Shown here: positions 24,180-31,208 of the stretch, one piece after another | How positions within the stretch are numbered: position 1 is the first letter of the stretch | Layout of the letters: the number at the start of each line of letters is the position of its first letter | The notes under the pieces: generated by a model | Told to the model about the DNA's origin: nothing | What the model saw: only the letters and a program-made list of their open reading frames with translations | Databases searched by the model: none | Program-made: the position numbers and the translations under genes | DNA from: Deltaproteobacteria bacterium | GTDB taxonomy: Bacteria > Lernaellota > Lernaellaia > JACKCT01 | Assembly: GCA_020845895.1 (NCBI GenBank) | Contig: JADLEX010000106.1 | Location: 1-40,686, forward strand | Length of the DNA: 40,686 bases | Direction of reading: 5' to 3'

Positions 24180-25934
24180 TCAGGGGTACACGTGACATGC
24201 CGTGCAGGCGAGTCCGACGTCTCCGCCGCTCGAATCGGCTCCGTGACACAATGACGCGCAGCCGGTATCGCCGTTGGTATCGACATACGTGTCGTGCGTG
24301 GTCACCCACCCGCTCTCGTGCGGATACAGGGTGTGACAGGTGAAGCACGAGGTCGCGTTGGGGCTCTGCCAGTCGTTGCCGTGGCAAACCTTGCACGACT
24401 CCTTGCCCGTATCGAGCACCTGCTGGCCGTGCTGGCCGGCTTGGGCATAGCCCGCCACGTGCGGGAACCCCGTGTGGCAGGTGTAGCAGGACACTCCCGA
24501 CTGGCCGCCGGTGTAGTCGGCGCCGTGGCAGACGCCGGCGCAGTTTTCCAGGCCGATGTCGTAAGCCGTCGCGCCGTGGTCGTCGGGCGCGGTCCAGCCG
24601 TCCGCGTGCGGGTACTGATGACAATCGGTGCACGCGACCTGCGAGTCGCCGCCCGCAAACGTCTCGCCGTGGCAGCGCGTGGCGCAGTTGTCGTTGTCGC
24701 TCGCCATCGCCGTCACGCCGTGCTCTTGCCAGTCCGCCCAGTTCGCGTCGTGCGGATAGTCCGCGTGGCAGGTGAAGCAGGAGACGTTGGTGTCTCCGCC
24801 GGCGAAGTCGGTTCCGTGGCACGCGGTGGCGCAGTTCGTCTGACCGTTCTCGATCACGTCCATTCCGTGGTTGTCGGGATCCGACCAGTTGGCCGCGTGC
24901 GGGTAGGTGTGGCACTGGTAGCACGACACCTCGGAATCGCCGCCCTGATAGTCCGTGCCGTGGCACAGCGTGGCGCAGCCGTTCGCCGTGTTGTTCAGCA
25001 CGTACTGTCCGTGCGCGTCCTTGTCCGACCAGCCCGCGTCGTGCGGATAGTTCGCATGGCACTGCGTGCATGCGACGCCCGTGTCGCCGCCGCCAAGGTC
25101 GCTTCCGTGGCACGCGGTGGCACAGGTCTCGTTGCCCGCGTCCAGCGCCCGGCCGCCATGCTCGCGCGGCTGATCCCAGTCGGTGTCGTGCGGATAGTCG
25201 GCGTGGCACTCGAAGCACGAGCCCGCCACGTCGCCGCCCTGGAAGTCCTGGCCGTGACAGACGGTGGCGCAGTACCGGTTGTTGTTGTCCAGCACCCAGC
25301 CGCCATGCTCGTCCTTGTCGGCCCAGTTGTTCTCATGCGGATAGAGTTCGTGGCATTTGTTACAGGAGATTCCGGAGTACCCGCCCTGCAGATCCGATCC
25401 GTGGCACGCCGTCGCGCAGTTCGCGTCCTGACCGCCTTCCTTGCTGTACTCGCCGTGGTTGTTCGGATCGCCGAAGTCGGTCTCGTGCGGGTACAGCGCG
25501 TGGCACTGCGTGCAGGAGACCTTGGCGTCGCCGCCCTTCAGGTCTTCGCCGTGGCAGACCGTGGCGCAACTCTGATTGCGCGTGTCGAACGCCTCGAGGC
25601 CGTGCTCCGTGATCTGCGCCCAGTTCTCGGGATGCGGATAGTTCGCGTGGCACGAGGTGCAGCCGACCTTCGACCAGCCGCCGTCCAGTTTTTCCCCGTG
25701 GCAGGCCACGCACGCCGTGGTCCCCTCGTCGAGCACGTAGATGCCATGCTGCTTCGGCTGGTCCCAGTCGTCCGGATGCGGGTATTCCACGCGCTCCGCT
25801 TCCTCGCCTTCGATCGGCGCCTCGGGGTTGGGGTCCATGCAGGCCGCGAGCCCCATGGCGAGAATCGCGAGGAACAGCGCCGCCGTCATCCCCTGGATCG
25901 CCGTGGCCATTTCCGATTTTTCCCGACTCGACAT
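24180..25934 (-). CDS. 22-heme repeat lipoprotein cytochrome
   Basis: This 584-residue lipoprotein has a lipobox GLAAC (Cys32) followed by about 11 tandem units of roughly 50 residues. The unit consensus is YPH-x3-W-x5-HG, about 11 residues, a first heme motif with trailing G-x-D-x2-GGD, about 4 residues, then a second heme motif. Most units have CxxxCH first (CATVCH, CATACH, CATLCH and so on) and CxxCH second. Units 1 and 10 have CxxCH in both places. In all there are 22 motifs: 13 CxxCH and nine CxxxCH. The WxxxxxHG and YPH histidines could be distal ligands. The repeats suggest a linear heme wire. Position after the porin and 12-heme cytochrome suggests the outer-surface partner of the conduit. 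A GAGGTGA ribosome-binding site supports the start. Confidence 0.88.
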   Translation of the reverse strand: MSSREKSEMATAIQGMTAALFLAILAMGLAACMDPNPEAPIEGEEAERVEYPHPDDWDQPKQHGIYVLDEGTTACVACHGEKLDGGWSKVGCTSCHANYPHPENWAQITEHGLEAFDTRNQSCATVCHGEDLKGGDAKVSCTQCHALYPHETDFGDPNNHGEYSKEGGQDANCATACHGSDLQGGYSGISCNKCHELYPHENNWADKDEHGGWVLDNNNRYCATVCHGQDFQGGDVAGSCFECHADYPHDTDWDQPREHGGRALDAGNETCATACHGSDLGGGDTGVACTQCHANYPHDAGWSDKDAHGQYVLNNTANGCATLCHGTDYQGGDSEVSCYQCHTYPHAANWSDPDNHGMDVIENGQTNCATACHGTDFAGGDTNVSCFTCHADYPHDANWADWQEHGVTAMASDNDNCATRCHGETFAGGDSQVACTDCHQYPHADGWTAPDDHGATAYDIGLENCAGVCHGADYTGGQSGVSCYTCHTGFPHVAGYAQAGQHGQQVLDTGKESCKVCHGNDWQSPNATSCFTCHTLYPHESGWVTTHDTYVDTNGDTGCASLCHGADSSGGDVGLACTACHVYP

Positions 25935-25951
25935 CGCTCACCTCGACCGTG

Positions 25952-26980
25952 TCAGTGACTGTGGCACTCGGCGCACATCCGGTCCGTCTGCTTCACACCC
26001 TGGGGATCCCATCCCTTGGGGTGCGGATTGAGTCCCAATGAAGAGCGGTGACAGGTCCGGCAATCGCCGGGGCCGCCGCGATCGTGGCAGCTCGCGCACG
26101 CGAGGGTCTCGGTGCGGGCTTTTTCGCCGTGGAAATCCTGGGAGCCCTTCGTCATCCAGCCCGCGGGGTGCCGGTAGACGGACGTCTCGGCACGCGCCCC
26201 GACGCCGCGCTGATTGTGGCAGTCAGTGCAGGATTTCGTGCCGTGGCACTTGAGGCACGAGGCCTGATTGACCTTCGCCTCGATGCGATGCGTGGTTTCC
26301 CAGTCGCCGCGATGGATGAGGCCCGCCCGCACCTTCTCGGGGTACTTCAGGCTGGGCTTCAGGTCCTCGTGCTTGTTGTGGCAATCGAGGCAGTAGCTCT
26401 CGGTATGGCACTGCGTGCAGGTCTTGCCGTTTTTGCGCGCGTATTCCGAGTGCCGCCCCATGAAGTCGTTCGCGTGCTTATAGGACGACAGCTTCGTTAG
26501 ACCGATGCCGCCGAAGTCCATGTGGCACTTCGCGCATAGCATCTGGTCGAAATCTTCCTGATGGCATTCCACGCACTTCGCATGGTCGGGCTTGCCGATG
26601 CCCGCGCCGACGCCGTAGGCGCCGTGGCAGTCCTGGCATTTCTTGTCGAATTCCTTGTGCGCGACGTGCGAAAACCCGACCGCCCGCTTGTACGACTTCG
26701 CGGGTTCGTAATTCAGCGCCTTCACGTCCTCGTGGCACGCCTTGCAGGATTCGAGCGAGGGGACGACGCGCATCACGCCGCCGTCTTTTTCGATCGCGCC
26801 GTGACAGACGTTGCATTCGAGTCCGACGTTCGCATTCAGGTGCTTGGCGTGCAGGTCCTTGGCGGAAACCGTCGTCTTCGCCGGCGCGGTCGCCGCTCCC
26901 GCGAGAACGATTGCGAGCGCCGCGACACCGAGCACGAGCGCGAAAGCCAAACCGCGGTGTTGATGGGGAAACGCGCGCAT
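25952..26980 (-). CDS. 12-heme secreted c-type cytochrome (porin-embedded partner)
   Basis: This 342-residue protein has a signal peptide (MRAFPHQHRG then a hydrophobic core, cleavage near ATAPA) and 12 CxxCH motifs spread evenly along the chain, beginning CNVCH and ending CAECH. No lipobox is present, so it is periplasmic. The ATG at 26980 shares a base with the porin's stop (TAATG), which signals coupled synthesis; a GTG 9 bp upstream is an alternative. Size, heme number and pairing with a porin match the electron-conducting cytochromes that sit inside the barrel of MtrAB- or OmaB/OmbB-type conduits (those carry 8-12 hemes). Sequence similarity to those was not testable here. Confidence 0.88.
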   Translation of the reverse strand: MRAFPHQHRGLAFALVLGVAALAIVLAGAATAPAKTTVSAKDLHAKHLNANVGLECNVCHGAIEKDGGVMRVVPSLESCKACHEDVKALNYEPAKSYKRAVGFSHVAHKEFDKKCQDCHGAYGVGAGIGKPDHAKCVECHQEDFDQMLCAKCHMDFGGIGLTKLSSYKHANDFMGRHSEYARKNGKTCTQCHTESYCLDCHNKHEDLKPSLKYPEKVRAGLIHRGDWETTHRIEAKVNQASCLKCHGTKSCTDCHNQRGVGARAETSVYRHPAGWMTKGSQDFHGEKARTETLACASCHDRGGPGDCRTCHRSSLGLNPHPKGWDPQGVKQTDRMCAECHSH

Positions 26981-28239
26981 TAGAGCCACCGTTCCACGTT
27001 GTAGGTGATCTTGAGGAGCCCGCGAACATCCGAGTCGTAATACGGCGTGGCGCGGTAGATGCCGGTCGCCTGCACGCCGAGCTTCTTCGTGATCGCGTAG
27101 CCGAGGCTCAGGTCGCCGTCGAAGGCCTGATCGACGCCGTAGATCTCGTTGTCGAGCTGATAGAGGTTGCTGTTCACGGCGACGTGCGCCTTGTCGAACA
27201 GTCCCTGATACAGATAGGCGCGGATTTCGCTGTAACCGTTATCGCCGCGGTCGAGGCGGTAGTAGCGGCCGCCCAGCACGTTGCCGCGCGCCGCGCCCCA
27301 CAGCAGTTCGAGGCCTCCGCCGGGCCGGGACGCGTTGTCGGCTTCGTCGTAGGTGTAGGCCGCGTAGCCACCGATCGCGCGCACCCGATTCAGGATCAGG
27401 TACGACAACTCGGCGTCGGCGATGTCGAGGGTCTCGGCGGAGAACACCGAGAAGTAGTTCATCGCTCCCAGGAACGCCGAGGGGAACAGGTGCGTGTACG
27501 TGCCGGTCACGCGAAGGTCGTTGACGGGATTAAGATTGAGCTGGCCGGTCGCGTCGTAAACTTCCTGATAGATCTGACTGAACCAGACGTGGCCGACGAG
27601 ATCGATGTATTTGATCGGGGCGATGCGCAGGTCGCCGCCGACGTTGTTGCGGTCCCAGCGGTGCTTTTCGAGCCCCGCGCCGTAGGCCGCGCCGAGTTCG
27701 AAATAGCCCTTGAATTCGTAGGAAACGCGGGCGCCCCAGGCGAAGTCGCCGTCGCGCTCGCCGATGCGCGAATACGCCGGCATGCCGCCGAACATCTGAA
27801 TGTTGAAGCCGCAAAACGGCGTGAGCAGCAGATCGACCGCGTCCATGATCTCGGCGGTCGGTCCCGACACCACGAAGTGCCGGCCGAGCTTCGCGTCCAC
27901 CAGCCCGTCGAGGCCCTTCCACTGCAGGTAGGCGTAGGTTAGATCGGCGTCGCCGGGTTGCTCCTGATCTTCATCTTCGGTGTCCGCCGCGTCCCAGCGG
28001 CCCCAACCCGAGAAGTGCAGCGTCATTCCGGAGACGCCGAACTCCTGGGCGTGGACGTCCGCGTATTCGTAGAGCGAAAAGCGGCTGGTGTCCCGCCCGA
28101 GCCAAGATTCTTCGTAAACCGAGGAAAGCGTTTTCGAGCTTCCGTAGAAGTCCGCCGCCAGACCCGGCGCGGCCCAGACGCCCAGAATGATCAGGGCGAG
28201 AAGGACCGTCACGGCTCGTGATTTCATCCCGGTGTTCAT
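26980..28239 (-). CDS. outer-membrane beta-barrel porin of a cytochrome conduit
   Basis: This 419-residue protein has a signal peptide (MKSRAVTVLLALIILG, cleaved after GLAA) and a mature part of alternating polar/apolar strands rich in Tyr, Trp and Gly (for example DLTYAYLQWKGL, VSYEFKGYFELGAAYGAG, LGGRYYRLDRG). It ends in a strand with aromatic and hydrophobic residues (LLKITYNVERWL), though not in the terminal Phe usual for porins. There are no heme motifs. The start at 28239 follows GGAAAGGG by about 9 nt; a longer in-frame start would add a non-hydrophobic leader. As first gene of the operon, coupled to the 12-heme cytochrome, it is the likely sheath of a porin-cytochrome electron conduit. 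The role is inferred from gene order, not from a named family match. Confidence 0.85.
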   Translation of the reverse strand: MNTGMKSRAVTVLLALIILGVWAAPGLAADFYGSSKTLSSVYEESWLGRDTSRFSLYEYADVHAQEFGVSGMTLHFSGWGRWDAADTEDEDQEQPGDADLTYAYLQWKGLDGLVDAKLGRHFVVSGPTAEIMDAVDLLLTPFCGFNIQMFGGMPAYSRIGERDGDFAWGARVSYEFKGYFELGAAYGAGLEKHRWDRNNVGGDLRIAPIKYIDLVGHVWFSQIYQEVYDATGQLNLNPVNDLRVTGTYTHLFPSAFLGAMNYFSVFSAETLDIADAELSYLILNRVRAIGGYAAYTYDEADNASRPGGGLELLWGAARGNVLGGRYYRLDRGDNGYSEIRAYLYQGLFDKAHVAVNSNLYQLDNEIYGVDQAFDGDLSLGYAITKKLGVQATGIYRATPYYDSDVRGLLKITYNVERWL

Positions 28240-28292
28240 GTCATGCGCCCTTTCCGGCGAAGCGCAGTGGGTTCGTCCCGCGTCGGAAATAG

Positions 28293-28307
28293 GCAAATCG
28301 GGTGCCA
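28293..28307 (-). promoter_or_regulatory. sigma-54 (-24/-12) promoter of the porin-cytochrome operon
   Basis: The minus strand reads TGGCACCCGATTTGC, matching TGGCAC-N5-TTGC at every specified base with the exact GG-N10-GC spacing. The predicted start of transcription is near 28281, giving a leader of about 40 nt to the ATG at 28239. Confidence 0.72.
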
Positions 28308-28397
28308 AGACCCAAAACCCGTGTCACGGTTAAGTCATTGAATTTTCGACGAAATACTATTGAGACCGGGTATCGACAAGCGGATTCACCGCCGGTC

Positions 28398-28437
28398 CGG
28401 TCTCAAATTGCGACCACCCGGAGATCGCGGTCTCAAA
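28398..28437 (-). promoter_or_regulatory. paired upstream activator-like sites (porin unit)
   Basis: Two copies of plus-strand CGGTCTCAAA (28398-28407 and 28428-28437) start 30 bp apart. The outer one lies in ATCGCGGTCTCAAAAT, which differs by one base from the block before the 18-heme gene. An inverted half-copy (TTGAGACCGG) lies at 28360-28369, nearer the promoter. They are 90-130 bp upstream of the -24/-12 element. Confidence 0.5.
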
Positions 28438-28560
28438 ATGGATTTTGCCGGGCTCGCGCGATTTGTGGCGAAGTCCACCACTTAAGGTGCAGCGAACAGG
28501 GCACACAGGCCCGGTCGTCCGTCCGGCCTGGTGTGCGAAACCGGCGCGAAGGCGAGATCG

Positions 28561-28590
28561 AAAATGGGCGACCCGCCGCGCGAGTCGCCC
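28561..28590 (-). terminator. terminator of the truncated tRNA gene
   Basis: On the minus strand GGGCGAC (28590-28584) pairs with GTCGCCC (28572-28566), then ATTTTCG. It is a classic intrinsic terminator 15 bp after the tRNA 3' end and is presumably the original tRNA terminator. Confidence 0.7.
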
Positions 28591-28604
28591 TTCCAATTTC
28601 ATCT

Positions 28605-28645
28605 CGGGGCAGGAGGGATTCGAACCCCCGACCTACGGATTCCCC
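28605..28645 (-). tRNA. 3'-end fragment of a tRNA gene (possible att site)
   Basis: The minus strand gives a complete T-arm, GGGGG-TTCGAAT-CCCTC (28629-28613, one G-T pair), an acceptor 3' strand CTGCCCC (28612-28606) and a G discriminator (28605). No matching 5' acceptor (GGGGCAG), D-arm or anticodon arm exists in the 100 bases upstream, where DUF1566 coding sequence is found instead. Only the tRNA 3' third and its terminator remain. This is the form of a displaced tRNA end left at the distal boundary of an integrated element. The tRNA's identity cannot be told without the anticodon. Confidence 0.65.
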
Positions 28646-28871
28646 GCGCCAGCGAACGAAGCTCGTCGATGCTGAGGACGCGCCGGTTGTCGTCTCCGTC
28701 CAGTTCCAGCCCACCGCAATACGTCAACGCGTCGGCGAACTGCACGTGTGTCGACTGGTAAGAGTCGCGGCAGCACATCGACCCCGTGACGTTGTCGGTC
28801 CAGGTCAGGTCCGTGTCATCGTCTCCCGAATCATCGTCGGCGGTGTCGTCATCGTCGGGTCCCATTCCCAA
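28638..28871 (-). pseudogene. fragment of an Asp-rich DUF1566-type gene
   Basis: The minus-strand frame reads an Asp-rich linker (PDDDDTADDDSGDDD), then LTWTDNVTG, a Cys-containing stretch, ADALTYCGGLELDGDD and IDELRSLARG. This is the recognisable start of a DUF1566 (Lcl C-terminal-like) domain as found in lipoproteins. The signal peptide is missing: an upstream stop lies in frame and only a TTG is available. After ARG the frame runs directly into tRNA sequence (SGVRIPPAP is merely the translated T-arm). Both ends are therefore lost and the fragment is a scar. Confidence 0.6.
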
Positions 28872-29001
28872 CCGAGGTCTCTTCGGAGATCAAACGTGAG
28901 GCGCGATCCGCGATGTCGGCGTGTTTTCCGTGGTTCTCCGAAAAACGGACATCATGCGAGAAAAGACCGGCGGGTGGAATTCGCCCGAACGCGCCGGCCG
29001 C

Positions 29002-30321
29002 CTAGGACCAGGCGGACACCCTTGGAAACAACCGCATGGACAATAAATAATCCGCGAAGCGGAACAGAGAGACCGCCAGGTGCCCGGCATCCTCGACGAA
29101 ACCGAAAAACCCCGGCCAACGGTCGAGCCGCGTATAAAACGCCGCCATCATTTGAATCAAGCGCCAGCGGAGGATTCTGTCGGACTGACGCGTGGCGGCG
29201 TCGTGCCGGAGCTTGGCGCCGAAAGACTCCTCGTAGGCGCCGACGGAAACGACGCTGAGGCGCGTTTTCCGGAGGTATCGAATCGTCTCCCTCCGGTCCT
29301 TTTCCCGTTCACCGGGGACGCCGATCATGAAGTGGCCGATGGTTTTGATCCCGCGCCGCTTCATCATCTCGACCGCGCGGGGGACGTCGGCCAACTCGAA
29401 GTCCTTATTCAGGGCCCGCAAGAACTCCGCCGATCCCGTTTCCACACCGATGTGCGCGTACTCGAATCCCGCATCCGCCATCGCATCCACGATCTCCCGG
29501 CTCAAAGGATTCGGCCGGAACCAACACGTGAAACGCATGCCGGGGAAACGCCGGGCGATGGTTTCACACAGGCGTATGGTATTGGTTGCCGAAAGGTTGA
29601 ACGTCGCTTCCCGAAAAAAAACCTTGCGGACTCCCATGTCGTAGAGAAACTCCAGTTCCTCGATCACCCTTTCCAAGGGCCTGAACATGGGTGCTCCGAG
29701 ATCGGGCACCGGACAGAAGGAGCACTTCGACGAACACCCGTGCGATCCGTAAACGGATGCGAATGGGGGTTTCCAATAAGGAAGATAATACTGGTCCAAA
29801 CGGAGCAATTCGTGGCGCGGCACACCGTAGTCCACGGGATCCCGTTTCCAATCGGAAACGACCTTCCCGTTCTCCCACCAGGCTGCGTTGATCGGTGCTT
29901 CGCCGCGCATTCTCCGCACGAAGCCCTGGGACGTGAAATCGGCCAGGATTCCGTCGAGGAACGAGTATTCTTCGAGAAAAACCTCCTTTTGGCCGTAAGT
30001 GATATCCCCTTCGGCGAAAATCACCGCACCGGTGGTTTCCTTGATCCAGCGCAGGATGCGCATGTCGGAGTCGATGGTGGGCCAGGCAACGAGAGAGAAA
30101 ACGCCGTCGGGCCGAAACGCCTTCAGGGTGCGTTCCAACGCTTTGAATCCCGGAGTTACCACGCCGTCGTGTATCCGCAGTTCCATGTCGCGCATGTGGG
30201 CGGATTGGATCAGCAGGTCAAGGGGATGCCATATGTACATGGCGGATTTAGCCGTCGGGTGAATCGTGTCCCTCATGATGGGCCGTTCGGCCGGAGGATT
30301 CAGAAGAAGGATTCTAGTCAT
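29002..30321 (-). CDS. radical-SAM protein with B12-binding-like N-terminus (copy A)
   Basis: This 439-residue protein has an N-terminal Rossmann-like domain of about 180 residues beginning ILLLNPPAERP. The radical-SAM cluster motif CSSKCSFC (Cys196, 200, 203) and a TIM-barrel half with IGVETGSAEFLRAL and HFMIGVPGE motifs follow. The DxHxxG motif that supplies the lower cobalamin ligand is not visible, so B12 would have to be bound base-off without His or not at all. The C-terminus is amphipathic and aromatic. The start at 30321 follows GGAGGACCC. Its ATG overlaps the stop of the epimerase gene (ATGA). It is similar in plan to the protein at 31208-32641 and probably a duplicate of it. Confidence 0.87.
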   Translation of the reverse strand: MTRILLLNPPAERPIMRDTIHPTAKSAMYIWHPLDLLIQSAHMRDMELRIHDGVVTPGFKALERTLKAFRPDGVFSLVAWPTIDSDMRILRWIKETTGAVIFAEGDITYGQKEVFLEEYSFLDGILADFTSQGFVRRMRGEAPINAAWWENGKVVSDWKRDPVDYGVPRHELLRLDQYYLPYWKPPFASVYGSHGCSSKCSFCPVPDLGAPMFRPLERVIEELEFLYDMGVRKVFFREATFNLSATNTIRLCETIARRFPGMRFTCWFRPNPLSREIVDAMADAGFEYAHIGVETGSAEFLRALNKDFELADVPRAVEMMKRRGIKTIGHFMIGVPGEREKDRRETIRYLRKTRLSVVSVGAYEESFGAKLRHDAATRQSDRILRWRLIQMMAAFYTRLDRWPGFFGFVEDAGHLAVSLFRFADYLLSMRLFPRVSAWS

Positions 30322-31208
30322 GGGTCCTCCTTCGCGGAAAACGCCCATGCGCGGGGTGTGTAGAGACTCGGCCAGACGGGTTCGCAGCGCCAATCGCGAC
30401 CCAGGAAGAACGCCGCATCGGCGTTGCCCAGCCGGCGGAACAACCACGGCTGTAATAAAAATCCTGGAATCGGCGGGTGAAACGCTTTTTTGCCGACGCG
30501 GTTTTCGTAGTGCCGGGCGACGTTTCGCCATGAATACTCTCGCCCGTCGGTCAGCAAAAAAACGCGCCCTTCGGCATGCGCCTCGTCGGCCAGCATGCAC
30601 AACATCACAGCCAGTTCCCTTTCGTGAACGGCGGAAAAACGCCCACGGGCCACCGGAAAAACGCGGCGCGCGGCCATTTTCAGAAAACGTCGGGAAAACC
30701 GATCATGAGGCCCGACGACCATGGGAATCCGACCGATGACGCAACGCGGATAGCGGGAAGCGACGTTTTCCCCTTCCCATTTCGAACGCCCGTACGCAGT
30801 GAGCGGAAGGGGCGGTGAGTCGATCGTGAGCGCGCGACCGTCGGTGTCGGGGGCATAAACGGCGATGGTGGAAGCGAAAATCAACCGGGGGGGCCGGGGG
30901 AGACCGGCGAGGGCTTCGACCAAGTTGCGCGTTCCGTCCACATTGACACGACGCAGATGCTCTTCACCCGCGTCGGAGTCCAGTGCCGCCGCCAGATGAT
31001 AGACGGTGTCGACGCCGACAAACCATTCCGGGGAGATGGTGTTCAGATCGCCGCGAACGGTTTTCACGCCGGGTGTTTCCATCGGCCGACGGTGAATCAG
31101 CACCGTCACGTCCGCGCCGAGCGTCAGCAACTCATCGATCAGAGGCCGACCGATCGCTCCGGTTCCGCCGGTGACGAACACCCGCCGCCGAGTCTCCATC
31201 GCGTTCAT
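30318..31208 (-). CDS. NAD-dependent epimerase/dehydratase (extended SDR)
   Basis: This 296-residue extended short-chain dehydrogenase has the dinucleotide motif GGTGAIG (about residues 14-20), HLAAA, a STIAVYAP segment with the catalytic Ser, and YGRSK (Tyr-x3-Lys). Enzymes of this type act on sugar nucleotides, sterol-like or acyl substrates. It lies between two radical-SAM genes and overlaps both (TGATG upstream, ATGA downstream), so all three are co-translated and probably act in one pathway. The substrate is unknown. Confidence 0.88.
   Translation of the reverse strand: MNAMETRRRVFVTGGTGAIGRPLIDELLTLGADVTVLIHRRPMETPGVKTVRGDLNTISPEWFVGVDTVYHLAAALDSDAGEEHLRRVNVDGTRNLVEALAGLPRPPRLIFASTIAVYAPDTDGRALTIDSPPLPLTAYGRSKWEGENVASRYPRCVIGRIPMVVGPHDRFSRRFLKMAARRVFPVARGRFSAVHERELAVMLCMLADEAHAEGRVFLLTDGREYSWRNVARHYENRVGKKAFHPPIPGFLLQPWLFRRLGNADAAFFLGRDWRCEPVWPSLYTPRAWAFSAKEDP

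Larger units (their letters stand above)
28309..28604. other. intergenic region upstream of the porin operon
   Basis: This stretch of about 300 bp has no gene. It holds the activator-like site pair at 28398-28437, a third, inverted GAGACCG copy at 28362-28368, and at its far end the terminator of a truncated tRNA gene (28561-28590). Confidence 0.6.

Noticed and set aside
24294-25958. A long plus-strand frame opposite the 22-heme gene, apparently repetitive
   Set aside because: Its repeats are only the antisense of the heme repeats, and there is no independent signal.
23595-28437. CGGTCTCAAA repeats as a CRISPR remnant or transposon ends
   Set aside because: There are only two words per site, with about 20-bp variable gaps and no array. 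Placement upstream of -24/-12 promoters explains them better.
28357-28714. Short frames containing SGVRIPPAP or RGFESLLP
   Set aside because: These are translations of the tRNA T-arm and acceptor end, a well-known annotation artefact.
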